From Aliamphritea ceti (GTDB lineage Bacteria > Pseudomonadota > Gammaproteobacteria > Pseudomonadales > Balneatricaceae), in contig NZ_AP025282.1 in NCBI RefSeq assembly GCF_024347215.1, forward strand, positions 1,612,001-1,676,000: a DNA stretch of 64,000 bases, given 5' to 3'. A model generated the notes under the pieces. That model made no database searches and was not told where the DNA came from. It saw only the letters and a list, made by a program, of their open reading frames with translations. Both the position numbers and the translations under genes were made by a program. Within the stretch, counting starts at the first letter, position 1, and every line of letters begins with the position of its first letter. Shown here piece by piece: positions 27,706 to 36,206 of this stretch.

Positions 27706-28723
27706 TTTACAGCTCCCCTGGCTATTACTGGCATTACCTGTACCGGCACTGGTTTATTGGCTATTGCCGCCAGTGGCCCGGCCTGAAGCGGCGTTACGGA
27801 TACCCTATTACCAACAGTTGCAGAGTTCACAACAAGCGCCGGGGCAAGTCATACAGGGACGGGCACCGTTGATTCTGTTGATAGCTATCTGGCTATTACT
27901 GCTATTGGCCGCCGCCCGGCCTGTCTGGTTAGGTGAACCGCAACCATTAGCCGCCAGCGGTCGGGATCTGATGTTAGCCGTGGATGTGTCCGGCAGTATG
28001 GAAACTAAAGATATGGTGTTGAACAAGACTTCTCTGAACCGCTTGCAGGGCATTAAAATTGTTATGGATGGCTTTATTACCCGCCGCCCGCAAGACCGGT
28101 TGGGCCTGATTTTGTTTGGCAGTAATGCCTATATACAGGCGCCACTCACGTTCGATCACGCCACACTTGGACAATTCCTCAACGATTCTCAAATTGGCTT
28201 TGCCGGGCCTGAAACGGCAATCGGTGATGCAATCGCACTGGGCATTAAACGGCTGGCAGACCGGCCTCAGCAAAGCCGGGTAATGGTCTTACTGACCGAC
28301 GGCGCAAATACCGCCGGTGCGATTGATCCTTTGGAAGCTGCCAGAGTTGCAGCCGAACAGGGCGTGAAGATTTATACCCTGGGTTTTGGTGCCGATGAAA
28401 TGATAGTGCGCAGCTTTTTTGGCAACCGCAAGGTGAATCCTTCGGCTGACCTTGATGAGGCAACGCTGCAGCAGATTGCTGAGAGTACCGGCGGTCGTTA
28501 TTTCCGGGCCCGTAATATTGAAGAATTAATCAAGATTTATTCTTTGCTGGATGAGCTGGAGCCCACCGAACATGACGCTCAGCAGGTTCGCCCGCAACAG
28601 GCGTTGTTTTTCTGGCCAGCTGGCCTGGCATTGTTGCTGAGTATGGGGTGGGCGATGGTGAATCTGTTATCCCGCCGTCGTCGCTCAAACACATCGAAAA
28701 GTGAGGTGAAGCATGCTGGCTGA
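27692..28723 (+). CDS. batA: BatA-like VWA-domain membrane protein
   Basis: 343 residues. Two N-terminal membrane segments (LPWLLLALPVPALVYWLL and a LILLIAIWLLLLLAA stretch), then a von Willebrand A domain with MIDAS motif DVSGSM (~94-99) and LTDGANTAG, and a C-terminal membrane helix (LFFWPAGLALLLSMGWAMV). The domain faces the periplasm by topology. Family members support aerotolerance or envelope integrity. The gene overlaps both neighbours, showing tight coupling. Confidence 0.9.
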   Translation: MSMLSLQLPWLLLALPVPALVYWLLPPVARPEAALRIPYYQQLQSSQQAPGQVIQGRAPLILLIAIWLLLLLAAARPVWLGEPQPLAASGRDLMLAVDVSGSMETKDMVLNKTSLNRLQGIKIVMDGFITRRPQDRLGLILFGSNAYIQAPLTFDHATLGQFLNDSQIGFAGPETAIGDAIALGIKRLADRPQQSRVMVLLTDGANTAGAIDPLEAARVAAEQGVKIYTLGFGADEMIVRSFFGNRKVNPSADLDEATLQQIAESTGGRYFRARNIEELIKIYSLLDELEPTEHDAQQVRPQQALFFWPAGLALLLSMGWAMVNLLSRRRRSNTSKSEVKHAG

Positions 28724-30686
28724 ATTTCACTTTATTCGCCCCTTATGGTTATTACTGTTACCGGTAATTCCTGCTCTGTTGTTTGGTTTATGGCAGATAC
28801 AGTCTGCCCGGGTGAGCTGGCAGACACTGATTGCCCCTGGCTTGCGGGATTATCTGATAGACGGACAAAGTGGCCGTTTATCAACACGGGTATTTGTCGC
28901 GTTGGGAATTGGCTGGTTACTGGGTATATTGGCATTGGCGGGGCCTGCCTGGGAAAGGCTGCCTCAGCCGGTATATCAGACAGGCGATGCTATGGTCATC
29001 GTGATGGATTTATCCCCTTCGATGATGGCGCGGGACGTGGCGCCCAGCCGGCTGGAACGGATGCGCTATAAGCTTACCGATCTGATTAAAGCTCGTGATG
29101 AAGGTATGACTGCGCTGGTGGTATATGCCGGAGACTCTCATGTGCTGGCTCCCCTGAGTGATGACCAGCAAACTTTGCTGGCGCTGTTGCCGGGATTATC
29201 GCCGGCCATTATGCCCATTCAGGGCAGCCATACAGAAGAAGCAGTTGCTCTGGCGCTGGAGCTACTCAGGCAGGATAAACGCCAACAGGGCTCGTTGGTA
29301 TTACTGACCGACGGTGTAACCGCTCAGGCAGCTAGCGCAATTGGTCAGCTGTTTAATGAGTTACCTGCGGGTACGGATTTTACATTGTCAGTCATGGGCA
29401 TTGGGACGGCAGAAGGCGCGCCTATCCCGCTTGCTGAAGGGTTTGCAAAAGATGCAGCAGGTAAAATTGTGGTGGCGCGCTTAGATGCTGGAAGGCTGAG
29501 TAAACTGGCGACTGATACCGGTGGAATTTATACCCCGATGCGTCTTGATAACAGTGATATTGAAGGCCTGATTACTGCTGCTTCAGACTTTTTACCAACG
29601 GATACGGATGATTCACACACAAAGGCTCTGGAGCAAACTTTTGATCAGTGGCAGGAAGCTGGTAGCTGGTTAGTCCTGCTGATGTTGCCATTGGCTGCAC
29701 TGGCGTTTCGGCGCGGCTGGTTGTTGACAGTACTTTTTGTGCTGGCGTTACCCGTAGCGCAGAGCCCTCCGGTATATGCCGCTGAAGTGGCAGAGGATAA
29801 AGTGGGAAGCCGTTGGCAAAGCTTGTGGCAGACGCAGGATCAGCAAGCCGCCGAGGCTTTAACCCAGGGGGATAATGCAACGGCAGCTGAGTTGTTTCAG
29901 CACCCGGACTGGCAGGCCACGGCCCGTTACCGTAATGGTGATTTTACCGCAGCTGCTGAACAGTTCGCTGCTGCAGGCGATGCAGAAGGACTGTACAACA
30001 GCGGTAATGCGCTGGCTAAAGCCGGTAAGCTGAATGAAGCGCTGGATGCATATAAGCAGGTTCTGGAACAGCAGCCACAGCACGAAGATGCTCAGGCGAA
30101 TAAAGATCTGATTGAGGAACTGATTAAGCAGCAACAAAATCAGCAAAGTCAGAGCCAGCAGAGTGACAGTCAACAAGATCAGAGCCAGCAGGATAAAAGC
30201 CCGGAAGATCAGAATAAACAGGGCCAGAATCAGCAAGATCAGAACCAGCAAGGCCAGAATCAGCAAGATCAAAACCAACAAGGCCAGAATCAGCAAGATC
30301 AAAACCAGCAGGGCCAAAGTGAATCTGACAATAGCGAGTCAGAGCAAAGCCAGTCTGAGCAAAGCCAGCAGGATCAGGCAGAACAACTTCGCCAGCAGTT
30401 AGAGCAGCAACAACAGGAGGCGCTGGATAAACAGCAGGCCCAGGCTGAACAGCAGGCAGACTCAGCCGAAGAAGGCTCGCAGGATGAACAGCAAAGTGCT
30501 GCTCAACAGGTAACTCAGAGCCAGCCTGAACAGACTGACGAAGAAGCGGCTTTGCAAAAATGGCTGGGGCAGTTACCGGAAGACCCCACAGGGTTACTGC
30601 GTAACAAGTTTGATTACGAATATCAGAAGAAACGTCAGGCCTATCAGAATGGCGACTGGCAACCGGCGCAGGAGCAACGGTGGTGA
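28713..30686 (+). CDS. BatB/BatC fusion: VWA domain plus TPR and Gln-rich tail
   Basis: 657 residues. N-terminal membrane helices, a VWA domain with MIDAS DLSPSM (~98-103) and LTDGVTAQ, two central membrane helices near residues 310-345, then tetratricopeptide-like helices (EGLYNSGNALAKAGKLNEALDAYKQVL) as in BatC. A ~150-residue Gln/Asp/Asn/Ser-rich linker follows, containing a 30-bp repeat, then a conserved end, ALQKWLGQLPEDPTGLLRNKF, typical of BatC proteins. BatB and BatC are separate genes in some bacteria and fused here. It overlaps batD by 7 bp. Confidence 0.9.
   Translation: MLAEFHFIRPLWLLLLPVIPALLFGLWQIQSARVSWQTLIAPGLRDYLIDGQSGRLSTRVFVALGIGWLLGILALAGPAWERLPQPVYQTGDAMVIVMDLSPSMMARDVAPSRLERMRYKLTDLIKARDEGMTALVVYAGDSHVLAPLSDDQQTLLALLPGLSPAIMPIQGSHTEEAVALALELLRQDKRQQGSLVLLTDGVTAQAASAIGQLFNELPAGTDFTLSVMGIGTAEGAPIPLAEGFAKDAAGKIVVARLDAGRLSKLATDTGGIYTPMRLDNSDIEGLITAASDFLPTDTDDSHTKALEQTFDQWQEAGSWLVLLMLPLAALAFRRGWLLTVLFVLALPVAQSPPVYAAEVAEDKVGSRWQSLWQTQDQQAAEALTQGDNATAAELFQHPDWQATARYRNGDFTAAAEQFAAAGDAEGLYNSGNALAKAGKLNEALDAYKQVLEQQPQHEDAQANKDLIEELIKQQQNQQSQSQQSDSQQDQSQQDKSPEDQNKQGQNQQDQNQQGQNQQDQNQQGQNQQDQNQQGQSESDNSESEQSQSEQSQQDQAEQLRQQLEQQQQEALDKQQAQAEQQADSAEEGSQDEQQSAAQQVTQSQPEQTDEEAALQKWLGQLPEDPTGLLRNKFDYEYQKKRQAYQNGDWQPAQEQRW
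30221..30310 (+). repeat. 30-bp in-frame tandem repeat (3 copies) in batBC
   Basis: Exact 30-bp period with units at 30221, 30251 and 30281, encoding decapeptides of the type GQNQQDQNQQ. Copies differ at only a few third-position bases. They extend a low-complexity hydrophilic linker; in-frame change of copy number would only alter linker length. Confidence 0.9.
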
Positions 30687-32407
30687 GACAATATATAGTT
30701 CAGCTTTTAACCAGCATGTGTATGGTGCTGGTTACGAATAGCGTATTAGCAGCGAGTCTGGAAGCCAAGGTTGACCGTAACAGGATTGCACTCGGTGACA
30801 GCCTGACGCTTACAGTTGTGGCTGAAGGCTCGGTTGATGGCGAGCCAGACTTTGGCTTGCTTGAACCTTTTTTTGATGTAATTAATCGCGCAGTTGGCCG
30901 CAACACTTCAATTGTGAATGGCGATATTACCCGCACGGTTAAGTGGCGTCTGATCCTTAACCCCAGGCAAAAAGGCACGCTGGTCATCCCCGCGTTTGAG
31001 CTGGATGGTATTCGCAGTGAAGCCATTACCATTGAAGTAACTGAGCCACCACCGCTCACGGACTCTACAGATGATTTGCGGGTTGAACTGCATCTGGATA
31101 AGTCAGAAGTATTTGAAAATGAGCAGCTGATAGTCACCCGTCGACTGTTATACGGCATTGCTGTTGGTGGCCTGGAAATGCAACCGTTTGAGTTGCCTGA
31201 TGCTCAGATAATAGAGCTGGGTGATAACCAGTATGAAACTACCCGGGACGGCCGGCGTTTCGGCGTTTACGAAGTGGCTTATGCGGTATTCCCACGTAAG
31301 GTCGGCGTATTAGATATTCTTGCTCAAAGTCTGGAGATTCAGGTTGGGCGACGTAATTTGTTGAATAACCGTAGTGCGCAAAAGGTACGTCTGGAGATGG
31401 GAGCTGAAACTGTTAAGGTCAAAGCCCGTCCGGCGGGCTTCACGCAGGCAGACTGGCTGGTAGCGAATAAGCTGGATCTTTCCGAAGGTTGGAGTCAGCT
31501 ACCGGAGCAGATTCGTTTAGGAGAGTCCCTTACCCGAACCATTACTCTGGCAACTGTAGGTGCTGCGCCTGAGCAGTTACCAACCCTGGAACTGGCGGAT
31601 ATTACCGGGGTGAATATTTATTCTGAGCCGCTGCAAAATACCGAAGATAATACATCCCGCGGGGTGATCCACGCCCGGCAACGTAGCCTTGCCATAGTAC
31701 CTGTTCAGGAAGGACAGATTGAAATACCTGAACTGGTCGTTAAGTGGTGGAACAGTACTGAAAACCGTGAAGAGCTGGCGCGATTACCTGCCCGCAGTAT
31801 AGAAGTATTACCTGCGCTTGCGGGCAGCGCTTCGGCCACGCCGGCTGCGACTGTTCAACCAACTGCTCCGCTACAAAATAATGTGGCTCAGCAACAGAAC
31901 GAAGTACAAATTGTTTATCAGCAGTCACCATTGGCTGCATGGTTAATTTGGGCAAACCTTGCCTGGGCATTGTTGCTGGTTGTATTGGCAATACTCTTGA
32001 TTAAACAACGTCAGCAGATTCGACGTTTGTTAGCAGCTACTGCCACTGATTCAAAATCGGATCACAAACTCCGTGCAGCAATTAAAGATTCTTTTTCTAC
32101 TGTGCAGCAAGCGCTTGCCGGGCAGGAATTGGTTGCAGTTCACCGGGCGGTAAAGCATTGGGGTGATGGCTGTTATCGTCAGGGACAATTGCCGGTTGGC
32201 GGTATTACCGGGCTTAAATCTGTTGCTGATGGTGAGCTAAAAGAACAGTTGAGATTATTAGAGCGGGTGTTGTTCGCTGCGTCGGAAACCCAGATGCCAG
32301 ATCTGAATAAACTAGGCAGTGGTTTGACGCTGTTAAATAAACAGCTTTCAGCCCGACAGTCTGAGGCATCTTCTGACACTGGCCTGGCGTCATTCTATCC
32401 GGGTTAA
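30680..32407 (+). CDS. batD: BatD-like protein (aerotolerance/Bat operon)
   Basis: 575 residues from GTG (a second GTG follows directly). Signal peptide MVRQYIVQLLTSMCMVLVTNSVLA, then Ig-like beta domains opening with LEAKVDRNRIALGDSLTLTVVAEG, the BatD signature. Further repeats of the ENEQLIVTRRLLYG type follow, then one membrane helix (~residues 415-435) and a cytoplasmic C-terminus. It completes the moxR-to-batD operon and is followed by a hairpin. The family is periplasmic and of unresolved mechanism. Confidence 0.9.
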   Translation: MVRQYIVQLLTSMCMVLVTNSVLAASLEAKVDRNRIALGDSLTLTVVAEGSVDGEPDFGLLEPFFDVINRAVGRNTSIVNGDITRTVKWRLILNPRQKGTLVIPAFELDGIRSEAITIEVTEPPPLTDSTDDLRVELHLDKSEVFENEQLIVTRRLLYGIAVGGLEMQPFELPDAQIIELGDNQYETTRDGRRFGVYEVAYAVFPRKVGVLDILAQSLEIQVGRRNLLNNRSAQKVRLEMGAETVKVKARPAGFTQADWLVANKLDLSEGWSQLPEQIRLGESLTRTITLATVGAAPEQLPTLELADITGVNIYSEPLQNTEDNTSRGVIHARQRSLAIVPVQEGQIEIPELVVKWWNSTENREELARLPARSIEVLPALAGSASATPAATVQPTAPLQNNVAQQQNEVQIVYQQSPLAAWLIWANLAWALLLVVLAILLIKQRQQIRRLLAATATDSKSDHKLRAAIKDSFSTVQQALAGQELVAVHRAVKHWGDGCYRQGQLPVGGITGLKSVADGELKEQLRLLERVLFAASETQMPDLNKLGSGLTLLNKQLSARQSEASSDTGLASFYPG

Positions 32408-32428
32408 GCAGGAGCATGCTGCTTTGTT

Positions 32429-32460
32429 AAGCCCGGATGATGTCATTGTCCGGGCTTGTT
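32429..32460 (+). terminator. Probable terminator of the Bat operon
   Basis: 9-bp stem AAGCCCGGA / TCCGGGCTT with an 11-nt loop, 22 bp after batD; the T-run is weak (GTT), so the call is moderate. Confidence 0.6.
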
Positions 32461-32622
32461 CATCTGCGGTTTTTTCCCTGCTATATGTTGATCCCTGTCT
32501 AAACTCTTAACGATTTCACTTGTTTGTTATCTGCAGTCTTTATATAAATGTTTTTTAGAATAGCTTTCTTTAATGGTTTAGCAGAGACATTCAGTTAGAG
32601 AAGTTTTACAACCAAAAAATCC

Positions 32623-32802
32623 ACATACAGGTGCCGCTGATGCTTTAAATAGCGTCAGAGGAGAATCGGGAAACTGGTGAGAATCCAGTACGTGCCCAGC
32701 GCTGTAAAGGGGATTCTGTAAACAGGTTACGACCAGCCACTGAGTATTCTCGGGAAGGTGTTTACAGAAGTTGATCCTGAGTCAGAAGACCGGCCTGTAA
32801 GT
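32623..32802 (+). promoter_or_regulatory. Cobalamin (AdoCbl) riboswitch controlling bluB
   Basis: Conserved blocks appear in order: CAGGTGCCGCTGATGC, GAGGAGAATCGGGAAACTGG, the core GTGAGAATCCAGTACGTGCC, GCGCTGTAA, GCCACTG, GGGAAGGTG and finally GAGTCAGAAGACCGGCCTG. The outer P1 stem is ACATACAGG (32623) with CCTGTAAGT (ending 32802). The bluB ribosome site AAGGGGA lies ~45 nt further on, and AAGTG/CACTT between them can form a hairpin, so translational control is likely. It explains most of the 449-bp gap. Confidence 0.93.
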
Positions 32803-32856
32803 ATCAGAAAAGTGTTTGGACAGGCACTTACCGCCACCATATTAAGGGGAATACCT

Positions 32857-33612
32857 ATGGGGCACTTACCAATCGATTTTCCGCATCAGGAAAATATCAG
32901 CTTTAACCCGGAAGAAATTCACGGCCTGTATAAAACCATTTTTAACCGTCGCGATGTGCGTGGACAATTCCGTCCCGACAGCATTCCCGACGATGTACTG
33001 AGCAGGGTTTTGTATGCGGCTCATCATGCGCCTTCGGTTGGCTTTATGCAGCCCTGGGATTTCATGGTGATTCGTGATGCCGGGGTACGTCAGCGTGTCA
33101 GAGGTTTGTTTGATCAGGCACATGATGAAGCCGCCGAAATGTTCACCGAAGACAAACAGGACACTTATAAATCTCTGAAACTCGAGGGTATTCTTGAGTC
33201 ACCTTTGAATATCTGTATCACCTGTGACCGCAAGCGAACCGGACCGACGGTTATCGGGCGCACGCACATGAAGGTGATGGATCTCTATAGCAGTGTATGT
33301 GCCGTGCAAAACCTGTGGTTGGCAGCCCGGGCAGAAGGGCTTGGTGTCGGCTGGGTGAGTATTATGGAGCAGGAAAAACTCCAGCAAGTATTGGGTATTC
33401 CTCAGGATATAGTGCCTGTTGCATATCTGTGCATCGGCTATGTGGATCACTTTTATGACAGACCTGAACTGGAGTCAGCCGGATGGTTGCCTCGTCAACC
33501 GCTGCAGGATCTTATTCATTTTGATCAGTGGGAAAACCGTTGTTCAGAGGAACAGGATTCCCTGATGGGCGCGATAGCAGCACATGCGGGTTTTCCTTCT
33601 GAATGTGTCTGA
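32857..33612 (+). CDS. bluB: 5,6-dimethylbenzimidazole synthase
   Basis: 251 residues from the ATG at 32857, which has AAGGGGA before it; the frame stays open upstream to 32758 but that part lies inside the riboswitch. Nitroreductase-fold signatures: FNRRDVRGQFRPDSIPDDVL, AAHHAPSVGFMQPWDF and VGWVSIMEQEKL. BluB cleaves FMNH2 with O2 to make 5,6-dimethylbenzimidazole, the lower ligand of vitamin B12. Control by a cobalamin riboswitch strongly supports this over a generic nitroreductase. Confidence 0.93.
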   Translation: MGHLPIDFPHQENISFNPEEIHGLYKTIFNRRDVRGQFRPDSIPDDVLSRVLYAAHHAPSVGFMQPWDFMVIRDAGVRQRVRGLFDQAHDEAAEMFTEDKQDTYKSLKLEGILESPLNICITCDRKRTGPTVIGRTHMKVMDLYSSVCAVQNLWLAARAEGLGVGWVSIMEQEKLQQVLGIPQDIVPVAYLCIGYVDHFYDRPELESAGWLPRQPLQDLIHFDQWENRCSEEQDSLMGAIAAHAGFPSECV

Positions 33613-33677
33613 AGGTTTGATGGCTAAAGAGACTGAATAGCAGAAGGTCAGAGAAGCGATGTTGAGTCTGTGTTCTG

Positions 33678-34736
33678 TCAGGCTACAGTCTGATCGGAAA
33701 TGACACGGTTTCGACCCTGACGTTTAGCCGTTAACAGCGCTTTATCTGCCGCATCGAATAAGTCTTCCGGAGACTGTCCCCGGAATTCGGCAACACCGAT
33801 ACTGATGGTAAGCTTTTCACTGTCAAAGTCAGTGTTGGCGACAGTCTCCCGATATTCTTCAGCCAGTTTAGCGGCGCCCTGTAATTCGGTGCCTGGCAGT
33901 AGTACTACAAATTCTTCACCGCCATAGCGGGCACAGAAATCCTGACTACGTGCACGTTGTTGCAGCAAACTGGCAACCTGCGTCAGTACTGTGTCGCCAA
34001 AGCTATGGCCACAGTTATCGTTAAGTGTTTTGAAGTGATCAATATCAATTACCAGCAGGCTAAGCGCTGTGTTGTTCTTGTTTGCCAATAAGGTATTTCG
34101 GGTGAGGGCGGTATTGAACGCCCGGCGGTTATTCAGCCCGGTGAGTTCATCGGTAATGGTCAGGCGACGTAACTCATGGTTTGCGCCATCCAGCCGACGC
34201 TTAGACTCGCTCAGTTGTCGTTCCCGCATTTCCAGTACTTTAAGCGACTTGCGTAGCCGTAATAACTGCATAACCTGATTCCCCAGTGCAGTGAGGGCTT
34301 CAGTCTGCTGCTCCGACATACTTTGCGGTTGGGTATCTACCGCACACAAAGTGCCTAGTACCATACCGTCATCATCAATCAGTGGGACGCCGGCATAAAA
34401 GCGCACGAAAGGCGGATTGATGACCATACCTATATCTTTTACCCGTGGGTCTTTTTGTGTATCGGTAACGATAAAAGGCTCAGTGCCCATGACGGTTTGC
34501 GAGCAAATCGCAAAGCCGCGGGGGACTTCAACCGGGGCAATGTTATGTTTGGCTTTGTGCCATTTTCGTTCGGCATCGACGAAGGCTACCATGGCTTTAT
34601 CTACACCGCAGACAAAGGCTGCCAGTTTGGCTATATCGTCGTAGGCCTGTTCAGGGAGAGAGTCGAGAATATCGTAATCTTCCAGTGCCAGCAGGCGCTG
34701 TGATTCGTTATCCGGAAGCGGGAAGGGGTATGTCAT
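33678..34736 (-). CDS. GAF-GGDEF diguanylate cyclase
   Basis: 352 residues from MTYPFPLPDNESQRL (an in-frame start at 34781 is possible). An N-terminal GAF domain of the type found in phytochrome-like cyclases (MVAFVDAERKWHKAKHNI, FAICSQTVMG, FYAGVPLIDDDGMVLGTLC) is followed by a short coil and a GGDEF domain. The active site is GGEEF (ARYGGEEFVVLLPG), with NNRRAFN and DIDHFKTLND. It should make cyclic di-GMP from GTP in response to an unknown ligand. It is convergent with bluB and divergent from gcdH. Confidence 0.92.
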   Translation of the reverse strand: MTYPFPLPDNESQRLLALEDYDILDSLPEQAYDDIAKLAAFVCGVDKAMVAFVDAERKWHKAKHNIAPVEVPRGFAICSQTVMGTEPFIVTDTQKDPRVKDIGMVINPPFVRFYAGVPLIDDDGMVLGTLCAVDTQPQSMSEQQTEALTALGNQVMQLLRLRKSLKVLEMRERQLSESKRRLDGANHELRRLTITDELTGLNNRRAFNTALTRNTLLANKNNTALSLLVIDIDHFKTLNDNCGHSFGDTVLTQVASLLQQRARSQDFCARYGGEEFVVLLPGTELQGAAKLAEEYRETVANTDFDSEKLTISIGVAEFRGQSPEDLFDAADKALLTAKRQGRNRVISDQTVA

Positions 34737-34997
34737 CGGCTTACCTGTACCTCTGAATGTATCCATCCAGTGGAACGTCATTCTATTTCTTTTGATTCTT
34801 TAGCCAGACTGTTGTGCTGGCAGATCTATATCAACGCATACATATGTAATATCTATGAAAATAGAACGTTAATACAGGGTTTACTGCTTTGTGCTACCCA
34901 TAAAGGGTATGTACCCCTTCTGGCGGAGGGGAGTAGTATGAATTCTATCTCGTTTATTTTTCGGTTATCCGGACATCGATTTTCAAGGGCAATGAAC

Positions 34998-36185
34998 ATG
35001 AGTAAGTCTGTTAAAAAGCCGGCGTTTGACTGGCAGGATCCGTTATCTATTGAAGCGCAACTGAGCGAAGAAGAACGCATGGTACGCGACACTGCCAGAG
35101 AATATTGCCAGGAGCGATTGCTGCCGCGGGTAACCGAAGCAAACCGTCATGAAATTTTTCATACTGAAATCATGCCCGAACTGGGTGAACTGGGCTTACT
35201 GGGTGCAACTTTGCCGGAACAGTATGGCGGCGCTGAAGTGAATTATGTGTGTTACGGACTGGTTGCCCGGGAAGTTGAAAGAGTCGATAGCGGCTACCGC
35301 TCCGCGATGAGCGTGCAGTCATCACTGGTCATGCATCCTATTTATAGCTACGGCACCGAAGAGCAGCGTATGAAATACCTGCCAAAACTGGCCAGTGGTG
35401 AATGGATTGGCTGTTTTGGTCTGACTGAGCCGGATGTCGGTTCTGATCCGAATAATATGAAAACCCGTGCAGTAAAGGTTGATGGTGGTTATCAGCTGAA
35501 GGGCGCGAAAATGTGGATTACTAATTCACCGGTAGCGGATGTGTTTGTTGTCTGGGCGAAGCTGGATGGCGAAGTACGTGGTTTTATTCTTGAAAAAGGT
35601 ATGCAAGGCCTGAGTGCGCCGAAGATCGAAGGTAAATTTTCTCTGCGGGCATCGGTGACCGGTGAAATCGTTATGGATGATGTTTTTGTACCTGAAGAGA
35701 ATATGTTTCCGGATGTTAAAGGTCTGGCAGGTCCGTTTGGTTGTCTGAACAAAGCCCGTTTTGGCATTGCCTGGGGTGCGTTAGGCGCTGCTGAATTCTG
35801 CTGGCACAGTGCGTTGCAGTATACGCTTGACCGGATCCAGTTTGGTCGCCCACTGGCGGCTAACCAGCTGATTCAGAAGAAACTGGCAGACATGCAGACA
35901 GAAATTACTCTGGGTTTGCAGGCTTGTCTGCAAATGGGTCGTCTGATGGATCAGGATGCCTGCCCGGTTGAACTGATCTCTCTGTTAAAGCGGAATAACT
36001 GCGGTAAATCGCTGGATATCGCACGTATGTCGCGGGACATGCACGGTGGCAACGGTATCTCCGATGAGTTCGGTGTTATCCGTCATGTGATGAATCTGGA
36101 AGCGGTAAATACGTACGAAGGTACGCACGACGTTCACGCACTGATTCTTGGCCGGGCACAGACTGGCATTCAGGCATTCTTCTAA
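34998..36185 (+). CDS. gcdH: Glutaryl-CoA dehydrogenase
   Basis: 395 residues from the ATG at 34998, seven bases after AAGGGC; longer readings upstream lack a ribosome site and run into the divergent promoter. Acyl-CoA dehydrogenase fold with GCFGLTEPDVGSDP, KMWITNSPVAD, FGIAWGALGAAEFC and the ending VNTYEGTHDVHALILGRAQTG, in which Glu374 is the catalytic base. That ending is diagnostic for GcdH, which oxidises and decarboxylates glutaryl-CoA to crotonyl-CoA in lysine/glutarate breakdown. The CoA-transferase 21 bp downstream would make its substrate. Confidence 0.92.
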   Translation: MSKSVKKPAFDWQDPLSIEAQLSEEERMVRDTAREYCQERLLPRVTEANRHEIFHTEIMPELGELGLLGATLPEQYGGAEVNYVCYGLVAREVERVDSGYRSAMSVQSSLVMHPIYSYGTEEQRMKYLPKLASGEWIGCFGLTEPDVGSDPNNMKTRAVKVDGGYQLKGAKMWITNSPVADVFVVWAKLDGEVRGFILEKGMQGLSAPKIEGKFSLRASVTGEIVMDDVFVPEENMFPDVKGLAGPFGCLNKARFGIAWGALGAAEFCWHSALQYTLDRIQFGRPLAANQLIQKKLADMQTEITLGLQACLQMGRLMDQDACPVELISLLKRNNCGKSLDIARMSRDMHGGNGISDEFGVIRHVMNLEAVNTYEGTHDVHALILGRAQTGIQAFF

Positions 36186-36206
36186 GTGTGACAGGAGGTT
36201 ATTCCG

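Noticed and set aside
29859..30317. Reverse-strand frame with many Leu/Ile/Val residues, like a membrane protein
   Set aside because: It is the complement of the Gln-rich linker of batBC; hydrophobicity arises from the repeat composition and there is no ribosome site.
32758..32856. N-terminal extension of BluB
   Set aside because: The region is the 3' part of the cobalamin riboswitch; the ATG at 32857 has the ribosome site and family N-terminus.
34770..34997. N-terminal extension of glutaryl-CoA dehydrogenase
   Set aside because: No ribosome site, no family similarity and overlap with the divergent promoter of the GGDEF gene.
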